Assembly: GCA_013003285.1 (NCBI GenBank) | Contig: JABDJY010000298.1 | Coordinates: 1 to 11,053, forward strand | Reading direction: 5' to 3' | Length of the DNA stretch: 11,053 nucleotides | Source of the DNA: Alphaproteobacteria bacterium | GTDB lineage: Bacteria; Pseudomonadota; Alphaproteobacteria; UBA6615 | Shown: piece after piece, positions 1 to 6,421 of the stretch | How positions within the stretch are numbered: the first letter of the stretch is position 1 | Layout: every line of letters starts with the position of its first letter | Position numbers and translations under genes: made by a program | The notes under the pieces: model-generated | Databases searched by the model: none | What the model was told of the DNA's origin: nothing | The model's input: only the letters and a program-made list of their open reading frames with translations

Positions 1-882
1 GCCCAATACTGGCCAGAGTTCGCGCAGAATGGCAAAGGCGGCATTCTGGTGCGTCACGTGCAGGGCCACGAGTGCGGGGCGATATTTTCGGATTCAGCGA
101 AACCAGGTGACTGGTTTGACTATCCGGCACAGTGTGCAGCCATCGCGCGTCAGGAGCCCGCTTGGCCACCAGAGACCGCGGGAGCGTACAATACGATCAA
201 TATCGGCTTCATACTTGGCGAGGTCGTACGTAACGTCACCGGTAAGACTATCGGCACGTTCATCCGTGAAGAAATATCCGAACCGCTGGGCGCCGACTAC
301 AACATTGGTCTGACAAAGGACGAGGTTGACCGGTGCGCCACCATGCACCTCAACCCCGAGAACCAATTTTGGTCCCATGGTGCGACACCGGGTTCGAACC
401 TGCACCGCGCTTGGTCGGGACGCCCCGACCGGCCAGACCTGCTCAATTGTACCGAGATCCGCGAGGGTGAACTGCCGGCGTTTGGCGGGCACGGAAACGC
501 CCGTGGGGTCGCGAAGATCTACGCCATGCTCGCCGGCAATGGTGAGGTCGACGGCGTGCGGTTGCTACAACCGGCCACGGTCGAGCGCGCGTCGCAACTC
601 GTATGGGAAGGTGTGTGCGCCATGACAGGATGGCCCCTGCGCATGGGCCTTGGTTTCGAGCAAAACAGCCCACCCTACATAGCGATGGGCGAGAATATGC
701 GTGCCTTCGGCAAATTGGGATCGGGCGGCGCGCTCGGCTATTGCGACCGGGAACGCAACCTTGCTTTCAGCTATTGCACCAATTTCCAATGCGAAGGCGC
801 GGGTACGGGTGTCCGTTGTCGGTTGCTTAGCGAGGCTGCGGCGGGCGTCGCGCCCAAATGGGATGTGCAAGCAGCAGAGTGA
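1..882 (+). CDS. Serine hydrolase, beta-lactamase / family VIII esterase class, 3' part
   Basis: The reading frame is open from the first base and ends at TGA 880-882, so about 293 residues of the C-terminal part are visible. The true start and the SxxK nucleophile motif lie upstream of the window. The visible text is typical of the class C beta-lactamase-like fold: GGILVRHV near the left edge, then a tyrosine motif AYNTINIGFILGEVV (Tyr codon at 187) followed by REEISEPLGADYNIGL. Near the end is FGKLGSGGALGY (from about 706), which sits where esterases of this family have HxG and class C beta-lactamases have KTG. Members hydrolyse esters, lactones or beta-lactams; here an esterase or lactonase role is more likely than drug resistance, but that is inference. 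No signal peptide can be judged because the N-terminus is missing. It converges on the alcohol dehydrogenase with a 76-nt gap. Confidence 0.85.
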   Translation, partial: AQYWPEFAQNGKGGILVRHVQGHECGAIFSDSAKPGDWFDYPAQCAAIARQEPAWPPETAGAYNTINIGFILGEVVRNVTGKTIGTFIREEISEPLGADYNIGLTKDEVDRCATMHLNPENQFWSHGATPGSNLHRAWSGRPDRPDLLNCTEIREGELPAFGGHGNARGVAKIYAMLAGNGEVDGVRLLQPATVERASQLVWEGVCAMTGWPLRMGLGFEQNSPPYIAMGENMRAFGKLGSGGALGYCDRERNLAFSYCTNFQCEGAGTGVRCRLLSEAAAGVAPKWDVQAAE

Positions 883-958
883 CGCCGGCAGGGCTTCGCC
901 CCGTCGATGAACATACCTGAACAATTAACCGCCACCGGGTCGTTCCGGTTGTTACGGC

Positions 959-2119
959 CTAGAAAGCGGCCCGGTAAATGTCGAGGATGTCGGCCTCATT
1001 TATGTCGCGCGGGTTGTTGTCGAGCAGGAATTGCATCCCTGTCGCCTTCTTGGCCATGGCCGGCAGATCGTCCTCTCCGATCTTGACGTCGCGCAGCCGC
1101 GTGACCAGGCCAATTTTTGTGCGCAACGCGGCGATACGCTCGATCAGCGCCGCGCATAGCGCTTCGGGATCGCCGCCTCCTGCGAGATCGGGGAAGATGT
1201 GCGGCGCCAGCTCGGCATACCGCCCCGCCGCCGCCGGAGCGTTAAAGCGCATGACATGGGGCAGCACGAATGCGTTCGACAGGCCGTGCGCAACATGAAA
1301 ACCGCCGCCGATCGGATGCGCCAACGCGTGCACCGCGGCGACCGGCGCGTTGGCGAAGGCGGTACCGGCGACCATTGCGCCGAGCAACATCGCGCTGCGC
1401 GCGTCGCGGTTATCGGGCTCGTGAACAGCGGTCTCGATATTGCGGCCGAGCAGCTTGAGCGCCTCGATTGCGGCGGCGCGCGAGATTGGATTGTTGTTGG
1501 GATGGCGCACCGTGTAGCTCTCGATCGCGTGGGTCATCGCATCGATACCGGTTGCGGCCGTGCCAAAGGGTGGCAGGCTAATCGTCAGGTCGGGGTCGAG
1601 CAGCGCGATATCGGGCAGCAGGGCGGCCGAGAGCACGCCAATTTTCTGATCGCCCGGTAAGGTGACAATGGCGCTCTTGGTGACTTCCGAGCCGGTCCCA
1701 GCCGTGGTCGGCACCAGTACCAGCGGCAGCACGCGGCGGCGGACATTATCCTGCCCCCACATATCGTCGAGCGCTTGGTCGCCGCCCGCCAATGCCGAGA
1801 CGATCTTGGCGACATCCATCGACGAGCCGCCGCCGAAGCCAACGATATCCGTTACGTCGAATTCGACCGCTATCGCCGCCGCGGCCTCGACCGTGGCGCG
1901 CGATGGGTCTTCCTCGACCTCGCCGTAGACCTCGACCGTTGCGCCGCTGTCCTTCAGCGCATCGACCGCCGCAGTGTCGAGCCCGGCCGCGCAGAGGCCG
2001 GGATCGGTGATCAGCAGGATGCGATTACCCAGAAGGCTGCCTGCGATCTCGCCCAGCCGGCGAATGCCACCGGGCTCAAACACGATGTGCGGCGTGGTGT
2101 GCAGGGTAAAGGCTTGCAT
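959..2119 (-). CDS. Iron-containing alcohol dehydrogenase
   Basis: This 386-residue protein has the normal length for group III (Fe-dependent) alcohol dehydrogenases. Visible marks are the nucleotide-binding GFGGGSSMDVAK (residues 95-105), the VPTTAGTGSEVT loop (136-147), and the metal-site residues Asp193 and His197 in GIDAMTHAIE plus His264 and His278 in the VHALAHPIGGGFHVAHG segment. The spacing of these four ligands matches FucO-type enzymes. Such enzymes interconvert primary alcohols or hydroxyacids and aldehydes with NAD(P)H in the cytoplasm; the exact substrate is unknown. The ATG at 2119 is preceded by a weak CGGAAT ribosome-binding region. The gene is the last on the leftward strand here, 128 nt from the upstream Sel1-repeat gene, and has its own candidate operator at 2145-2161, so it is probably transcribed and controlled separately. 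Confidence 0.93.
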   Translation of the reverse strand: MQAFTLHTTPHIVFEPGGIRRLGEIAGSLLGNRILLITDPGLCAAGLDTAAVDALKDSGATVEVYGEVEEDPSRATVEAAAAIAVEFDVTDIVGFGGGSSMDVAKIVSALAGGDQALDDMWGQDNVRRRVLPLVLVPTTAGTGSEVTKSAIVTLPGDQKIGVLSAALLPDIALLDPDLTISLPPFGTAATGIDAMTHAIESYTVRHPNNNPISRAAAIEALKLLGRNIETAVHEPDNRDARSAMLLGAMVAGTAFANAPVAAVHALAHPIGGGFHVAHGLSNAFVLPHVMRFNAPAAAGRYAELAPHIFPDLAGGGDPEALCAALIERIAALRTKIGLVTRLRDVKIGEDDLPAMAKKATGMQFLLDNNPRDINEADILDIYRAAF

Positions 2120-2144
2120 GGCATATTCCGTAAAGCCGGTGACT

Positions 2145-2161
2145 AATGACCGCTGGTCATT
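2145..2161 (-). promoter_or_regulatory. Candidate operator palindrome upstream of alcohol dehydrogenase
   Basis: AATGACC-GCT-GGTCATT is a perfect inverted repeat with 7-bp arms and a 3-bp centre. It lies 26-42 nt upstream of the dehydrogenase ATG. A TAAAAT sequence on the minus strand (2182-2187) just upstream could be a -10 box, which would place the palindrome shortly after the transcription start, a usual repressor position. No good -35 is visible. The TGACC/GGTCA arms resemble sites of TetR- and GntR-type regulators of fatty-acid or alcohol metabolism, but no regulator gene is present here, so the family is a guess. Confidence 0.5.
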
Positions 2162-2175
2162 TTCGCTTGGCGCAT

Positions 2176-2211
2176 TGGCTGATTTTAGATGTTAGGCATT
2201 GCCATCAGCCA
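2176..2211 (-). other. Intergenic hairpin between the Sel1-repeat gene and the dehydrogenase
   Basis: TGGCTGAT (2176-2183) and ATCAGCCA (2204-2211) can pair over 8 bp. The 20-nt loop itself contains the small dyad GGCA-T-TGCC (2195-2203). It follows the stop codon of the Sel1-repeat gene by 37 nt on the minus strand and overlaps the possible -10 of the dehydrogenase promoter. There is no U-tract after it, so an intrinsic terminator is not well supported. It may be an mRNA 3'-end structure, a second regulator site, or chance. Confidence 0.25.
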
Positions 2212-2247
2212 CCGCAATTGCCGGCGTCTGTATACGTCTGAACGCGC

Positions 2248-3144
2248 TTACTGGCTGCCGGCGCTTTGGGCTTGTTTCGCCGCCACGCTGCTCTTGAGGC
2301 GCGCGATCAGCTCATCGGTCACCAGACTGTCGGTTGGTATGCCGACCTGAAGTTGAAACGCGCTGATCGCGGTGCGGGTTTTGGGGCCCGCATTGCCGTC
2401 GGGCTCGCCGACATCGAAGCCTAAGACATTCAGAAGCGTTTGCACTTCTTTGGTGACCGCACGCGCCGCCTCTTCCCTTGCCCGCAAAAATTCGGCCTGA
2501 CCTTGCGGTTGCCATTCGCGGATACGGCGTTCGGCCTCGTCGATCTCGGTTGCACTCAATTTGGCGAGAAGCGTGTCGCGATCGGTGAGCGTTTTCGTGC
2601 CGTCCTGCGCCGCGGCGAGGCTGGCCCATTTATAGGCCTCAACAAAATTTTGCCCAACCCCGAGGCCCTTTTCGAAGGCGAAGCTGAGGCTGTTCTGCGC
2701 GTCCGGTTCGCCACGATCTGCCGCCGCCTGGAACCATCGGGCCGCCTCTGCGTAATCGGGGCTGCCGCCGAAACCCTGTTGGTATAATGTGGCGAGTTTA
2801 ACCTGGGCATCGACATCGCCTGATTCGGCCGATCTCCGCAATTCGACCAACGCCTTGGCCTCTTTTTCGCGCTGGGCTTTCAGGGCGGCGAATTCAATCT
2901 GCTGAGCCCGCTTGCCCGGCGCGACAACGGCCTCGACGGGCCAGCCCAGCGCCCTGACGAAATGGACCCGGAATCCGGCGGTATCGACCGAACTGGGACA
3001 CCAGATCCGGCCCAAGAACCCGCCGGCATTATGGCACGCGGCGCGATCGTCCGACGAATATTCCAGATGGGAAAAAATCACGCCGCCACCGTAAACGACC
3101 AGAGCCGATAAGGCGAAAATCTTCAGCGCTTTGTTTCGTGTCAT
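2248..3144 (-). CDS. Membrane-anchored Sel1-repeat protein with peptidoglycan-binding domain
   Basis: The 298-residue protein starts with a short basic stretch and a hydrophobic segment (about residues 7-25) with no obvious cleavage site, so it is probably a membrane anchor facing the periplasm. A small region with two cysteines (Cys37 and Cys49) follows, which could form a disulfide. Residues about 77-103 are charged and helical. Two Sel1-like repeats follow (about 104-142, with GDVDAQVKLATLYQQGFGG, and about 143-180, with EPDAQNSLSFAFEKGLGV). The C-terminus has a PG_binding_1-type domain (about 232-283; VQTLLNVLGFDVGEPDGNAG then TAISAFQ). Such proteins usually act as envelope scaffolds rather than enzymes, and no catalytic motif is seen. 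The ATG is preceded by GAGG and a TATACT box. It shows no obvious link to the catabolic neighbours. Confidence 0.85.
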   Translation of the reverse strand: MTRNKALKIFALSALVVYGGGVIFSHLEYSSDDRAACHNAGGFLGRIWCPSSVDTAGFRVHFVRALGWPVEAVVAPGKRAQQIEFAALKAQREKEAKALVELRRSAESGDVDAQVKLATLYQQGFGGSPDYAEAARWFQAAADRGEPDAQNSLSFAFEKGLGVGQNFVEAYKWASLAAAQDGTKTLTDRDTLLAKLSATEIDEAERRIREWQPQGQAEFLRAREEAARAVTKEVQTLLNVLGFDVGEPDGNAGPKTRTAISAFQLQVGIPTDSLVTDELIARLKSSVAAKQAQSAGSQ

Positions 3145-3166
3145 CCTGACCTCGATTCGTGAGATC

Positions 3167-3172
3167 AGTATA
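3167..3172 (-). promoter_or_regulatory. Candidate -10 box of the Sel1-repeat gene
   Basis: The minus strand reads TATACT here, five of six matches to the sigma-70 -10 consensus, ending 22 nt before the ATG at 3144. A convincing -35 at 16-18 bp is not seen; TAGACA lies about 20 bp upstream, which is longer than usual. The inferred 5' leader would be about 15 nt and includes the GAGG ribosome-binding sequence. The crotonase gene ends about 70 nt upstream, so the Sel1-repeat gene probably starts its own transcript. Confidence 0.4.
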
Positions 3173-3238
3173 ACACCAAAGTGGATCGGATTTGTCTAAA
3201 ATTTCACGGTTAACGGGTACTGTGCTCAGCGCTATAAG

Positions 3239-4036
3239 TTACTTACGTCGAGCGGCTTCCAGCTGCGCCAAAAGGGTGTCGATGGCCTGATCATGCTCTT
3301 CCGTATGGTGGGCAATGGCCTGAAACGCCGCCGACATTTCCAACAATGTATCGAGGCGCACATGCTGGCCTTCGCGCAGCAGACGCTTGGCCATGCGCAG
3401 GGAATGGCCGGGATTGGCGGCCATGCGGTCGGCCAGGGCGCGTGCTTCGTCCATGAGATCGTCCGCCGGCACCACCTTCGAGACCAACCCGCAGGCCAGG
3501 GCCTCGACGGCGTCGATCGTGTCGCCGGTAAAGGTCAACTCGGCGGCCTTCGACTGGCCGACCAGGCGCGGCAACAGCCAGGCACCGCCATCGCCGGGAA
3601 TGATTCCCAGCTTGACGAAGCTTTCGGCGAATTTGGCGCGCTCCGAGGCAATGCGGATATCGCACATGCAGGCCAGGTCGCAGCCCGCGCCGATGGCCGC
3701 CCCGTTGACCGCGGCGATGGTCGGCACGTCGAGATCGTACAGGTTCAGCGGGATGTTCTGGATGTCGCGGCGGTAATTGTTGCGCACCTCATAGGCGGTG
3801 CCGGCGGAAAGACCTTTGCGGTCGCGCATGTCCTTCACGTTTCCGCCGGCGCTGAAGGCCGATCCGGCGCCGGTCAGGATCACCACCGAGACGCTGTCAT
3901 CGACCTTGATGCGGGCGCAGGCCTCGACGAAATCGCGATACTGGCCGTGGCCCGATAGCGCGTTGCGTTCGTCCGGCCGGTTCATGGTCAAAGTGACCAC
4001 TGCGCCGTCCTGCTCATATTGTAGAAAATCGCCCAT
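3239..4036 (-). CDS. Enoyl-CoA hydratase/isomerase family (crotonase) protein with altered active site
   Basis: This is a 265-residue crotonase-fold enzyme. The start is placed at ATG 4036 because GGGAGAGAG sits at a proper distance upstream; a TTG 15 nt further upstream is in frame but less likely. The oxyanion-hole segment FSAGGNVKDM (residues 61-70), the NGAAIGAGCDLACMCD helix (111-126) and the IIPGDGGAWLLPR segment (145-157) are clear. In rat mitochondrial enoyl-CoA hydratase the acid/base pair is Glu144 and Glu164; by direct alignment these positions are Asp120 and Phe140 here. A standard syn-hydration of 2-enoyl-CoA is therefore doubtful; an isomerase, hydrolase or other crotonase reaction is possible. 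It faces the acyl-CoA dehydrogenase operon across a 100-bp shared promoter region, which supports a common pathway. Confidence 0.9.
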   Translation of the reverse strand: MGDFLQYEQDGAVVTLTMNRPDERNALSGHGQYRDFVEACARIKVDDSVSVVILTGAGSAFSAGGNVKDMRDRKGLSAGTAYEVRNNYRRDIQNIPLNLYDLDVPTIAAVNGAAIGAGCDLACMCDIRIASERAKFAESFVKLGIIPGDGGAWLLPRLVGQSKAAELTFTGDTIDAVEALACGLVSKVVPADDLMDEARALADRMAANPGHSLRMAKRLLREGQHVRLDTLLEMSAAFQAIAHHTEEHDQAIDTLLAQLEAARRK

Positions 4037-4064
4037 TTGTCTCTCTCCCAAAAATCGTTGCCCG

Positions 4065-4101
4065 GCTAGTTAGCACAACGCCGCCACTTCGCTAAACTAG
4101 C
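4065..4101 (+). promoter_or_regulatory. Divergent promoter/operator region with two GCTA-TAGC dyads
   Basis: The 100-bp region between the crotonase start (4036) and the dehydrogenase start (4137) holds two related dyads: GCTAGTTAGC at 4065-4074 (GCTA-GT-TAGC) and GCTAAACTAGC at 4091-4101 (GCTA-AAC-TAGC). Each is palindromic, and the two are also near-perfect inverted copies of one another (one base inserted). On the plus strand TTAGCA (4070-4075) and TAAACT (4093-4098) are 17 bp apart and each matches 4 of 6 consensus promoter bases, so the dyads overlap both promoter boxes. This fits one regulator controlling both directions. The regulator gene is not in the window. Confidence 0.45.
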
Positions 4102-4136
4102 AATAAGCTGACCGTTGGGCCGGCAAAAGGAGGACC

Positions 4137-5318
4137 ATGCAGGCTTTCAACCTCGATCTGTGCGAACTGCCACCGCAAGCGGCGGCGTTGCGCGAAGATG
4201 TGCGGGCGTTTCTCGCCGACTCGCTGGCCGAATTTCCGCCCGCCGGCCGCGCCCGTTCGTGGGTCGGTTTCGATGGTGAATTCAGCCGCAAGCTGGGTGC
4301 GCAGGGCTGGCTCGGCATGACCTGGCCCGAACCCTATGGAAGGGCGCGCAGCGCGCTCGAGCGCTATGTGGTCATCGAGGAATTGCTCGCCGCCGGCGCG
4401 CCGGTCGCCGCCCACTGGATCGGCGAGCGCCAAAGCGGACCGTTGATCCTGCGCTTCGGTACCGAAGATCAACAGCAGCGCTTGTTGCCGGCCATCGCGG
4501 CAGGGGAGAGTTATTTCTGTATCGGCATGAGCGAGCCGGATTCGGGCTCCGATTTGGCGTCGATCCGCACCCGCGGCGTGTGCGGCGATGGCGGCTGGGT
4601 GATCAACGGTCAGAAAGTGTGGACCACTTACGCCCATAAATCCCACTACATGATCGCCCTGGTGCGCACCGGCGAGGCCGGCGATGACCGCCATGCCGGC
4701 TTCTCCCAATTCATCGTCGATCTCTCCACCCCCGGGGTCACCGTGCGGCCGATCCGCAACATGATCGGCGACGAGGAATTCAACGAGGTGATCTTCGAGG
4801 ACGTCTTCATCCCCGACGATATGCTGGTGGGCGAGGAAGGCAATGGCTGGCAGCAGGTCATCGCCGAACTGGCCTTCGAGCGCAGCGGGCCCGACCGGTT
4901 CTTGAGCAGCTTCCAGTTGATCGTCGAGATGGTCCGCCGGGCGTGCGTGATTGAGGGTGAAACACAGAGCGGTGGCAAGAAAACCGTGATCAGCACCCGG
5001 GCGTCTATAGCGATTGGCCGGCTCACCGCTCATCTCATCACATTGCGGCAGATGTCGCTGGCGGTCGCCGCGCAACTCGACGCCGGCGTTCAGCCGGTCG
5101 TCGAGGCGACCGTGGTCAAGGATCTCGGGGTTGCCTTCGAGCAGTCGATCCCGGAGATCGCCCACGATCTGTTTGGCGTGTCACCGCGGTTAGACAGCGG
5201 CGACGATTTCGAGAAGGCGCTGGCCTATGTGCAGCAGGCCAATGTCTCGTTCTCGCTGCGCGGTGGCACCACGGAAATTCTGCGCGGGGTGATCGCCCGG
5301 GGGCTCGGACTGCGATGA
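4137..5318 (+). CDS. Acyl-CoA dehydrogenase, subunit 1 (with flavin-site segments)
   Basis: This 393-residue protein has the full acyl-CoA dehydrogenase layout: N-terminal helices (about 14-115), the beta-domain with YFCIGMSEPDSGSDLASIRT (127-145) and WVINGQKVWTTYAH (154-167), and a C-terminal helical domain ending in LRGGTTEILRGVIARGLGLR. The start at ATG 4137 has an AAGGAGG ribosome-binding site 3 nt away. The glutamate used by medium-chain enzymes (YEGT) is Gly376 here (RGGT). A glutamate in AFERSGPDR (Glu248) sits where isovaleryl-CoA dehydrogenase and some actinobacterial steroid-side-chain dehydrogenases keep their base, so it is the likely catalytic residue. Its stop overlaps the start of a second, divergent dehydrogenase by 4 nt, which suggests translational coupling and a heteromeric enzyme. 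The acyl substrate is unknown; branched or cyclic acids are typical for this type. Confidence 0.93.
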   Translation: MQAFNLDLCELPPQAAALREDVRAFLADSLAEFPPAGRARSWVGFDGEFSRKLGAQGWLGMTWPEPYGRARSALERYVVIEELLAAGAPVAAHWIGERQSGPLILRFGTEDQQQRLLPAIAAGESYFCIGMSEPDSGSDLASIRTRGVCGDGGWVINGQKVWTTYAHKSHYMIALVRTGEAGDDRHAGFSQFIVDLSTPGVTVRPIRNMIGDEEFNEVIFEDVFIPDDMLVGEEGNGWQQVIAELAFERSGPDRFLSSFQLIVEMVRRACVIEGETQSGGKKTVISTRASIAIGRLTAHLITLRQMSLAVAAQLDAGVQPVVEATVVKDLGVAFEQSIPEIAHDLFGVSPRLDSGDDFEKALAYVQQANVSFSLRGGTTEILRGVIARGLGLR

Positions 5319-6421
5319 ACGAGACCCGAACCCTCCTGACTGAGACGTGCAACCGGCTGTTTTCCGATCTGGTGACCGCCGATACGCTGCGTGCCGCCGA
5401 AGCCGGTGAATGGCCTGCCGATCTGTGGGCGGCGCTCGAAGAGAATGGGTTGACCCGCCCCCTGGTGCTCGAAGACCAGGGCGGTGTCGGGCTGAACTGG
5501 CAGGATACTTTCGCTATCCTCTACGCCGCCGGCTACCACGCCGCGCCGGTACCTCTGGCCGAGACCATCGTTGCCAGCTGGTTGCTGGCGCAGGCGGGTA
5601 TAGTCGTGCCTGAGGGCGTAATTAGCCTCGTGCCCGACGAACGCGCCCTAAAACTAACAGATGGCGACAGCACGCGGCGGGTTTCTGGTGAAGTCGACAA
5701 TGTTCCGTGGGGCGCGACCGCAAAGCACCTTCTCGCCGTTGCAGTAGGGGGCAATATTAATAACAAACATTTTTTCCTAATGGATAGGGATAGCGTGTCG
5801 GTCGAGCCAAACGTCAATATCGGCCGTGATCCGCGTGAAACGATACGGGTGTTCGCTGCGACGCCAGTAGCAGTTTCGAAGGTCCCGGACGCAATACTTT
5901 ACGATCCCATTCGTGTGTTCGCGGCACTGGCGCGCTCGGTTCAGATGGCCGGCGCCATCGCCGCGGTGCTCGATCTCTGCGTTCAATATGCCGGCGACCG
6001 CGTACAGTTCGGCCGGCCCCTGGCGAAGTTCCAGGCCATCCAGCATCAATTGGCGATATTGGCGACGGAGGCCGCGGCAGCGCAAACGGCTGCGCAATTT
6101 GCATGCCGGGCCGTTGATGTTCGTAACGTACAGAGTCTGGCTGTTCATGAGATTGCACCCGCGAAAATCCGCACCGGCGAGGCGGCCGGGAAGGCGGCAG
6201 CGATCGGCCATCAAGTGCATGGCGCCATAGGCTTCACCGACGAACATCGATTGCACTATTTGACCCGACGGCTTTGGGCCTGGCGGTCGGAATTTGGAGC
6301 GGAAACTTACTGGGCTGAACTTTTGGGCAGCATTGTCACCGTTCGAGGTGCCGACGAACTCTGGCAGCTCATTACGTCAATGCCAGATGATGATTTAGGG
6401 AGACCACATGAAAATCATTAG
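5315..6421 (+). CDS. Acyl-CoA dehydrogenase-like protein, subunit 2
   Basis: This 368-residue protein starts inside the stop codon of subunit 1 (ATGA, 5315-5318). The N-terminal half is poorly conserved and lacks the SEPxxGSD and WxxNGxKxW signatures that bind flavin. The C-terminal half keeps DRVQFGRPLAKFQAIQHQLA (228-247) and HGAIGFTDEHRLHYLTRRLW (302-321), the arginine and glycine-rich segments that reach into the partner's flavin site in this superfamily. This split of motifs resembles alpha2beta2 dehydrogenases such as the actinobacterial FadE26-FadE27 and FadE28-FadE29 pairs, where one gene product alone is incomplete. It is therefore probably an obligate partner of the upstream protein, not an independent enzyme; that is inference. 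Base composition drops in roughly 5640-5930 (codons such as AAT ATT AAT AAC), unlike the flanking genes. Confidence 0.88.
   Translation: MNETRTLLTETCNRLFSDLVTADTLRAAEAGEWPADLWAALEENGLTRPLVLEDQGGVGLNWQDTFAILYAAGYHAAPVPLAETIVASWLLAQAGIVVPEGVISLVPDERALKLTDGDSTRRVSGEVDNVPWGATAKHLLAVAVGGNINNKHFFLMDRDSVSVEPNVNIGRDPRETIRVFAATPVAVSKVPDAILYDPIRVFAALARSVQMAGAIAAVLDLCVQYAGDRVQFGRPLAKFQAIQHQLAILATEAAAAQTAAQFACRAVDVRNVQSLAVHEIAPAKIRTGEAAGKAAAIGHQVHGAIGFTDEHRLHYLTRRLWAWRSEFGAETYWAELLGSIVTVRGADELWQLITSMPDDDLGRPHENH

Noticed and set aside
934..949. Small hairpin ACCGG-GTCGTT-CCGGT between the converging hydrolase and alcohol dehydrogenase genes as a terminator
   Set aside because: The stem is only 5 bp and no T-tract follows on either strand, so it is not better than chance. 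Nothing else was seen in the 76-nt gap.
4037..4051. Upstream TTG (4051) as the start of the crotonase
   Set aside because: GGGAGAGAG lies inside that extension at correct spacing for the ATG at 4036, and the extra residues GERQ are not typical of the family.
4092..5165. Long open frame (357 codons) antisense to acyl-CoA dehydrogenase subunit 1
   Set aside because: Its product is rich in His, Asp, Gly and Ala with no family resemblance, as expected opposite a GC-rich gene. The plus-strand gene has clear motifs and a strong ribosome-binding site.
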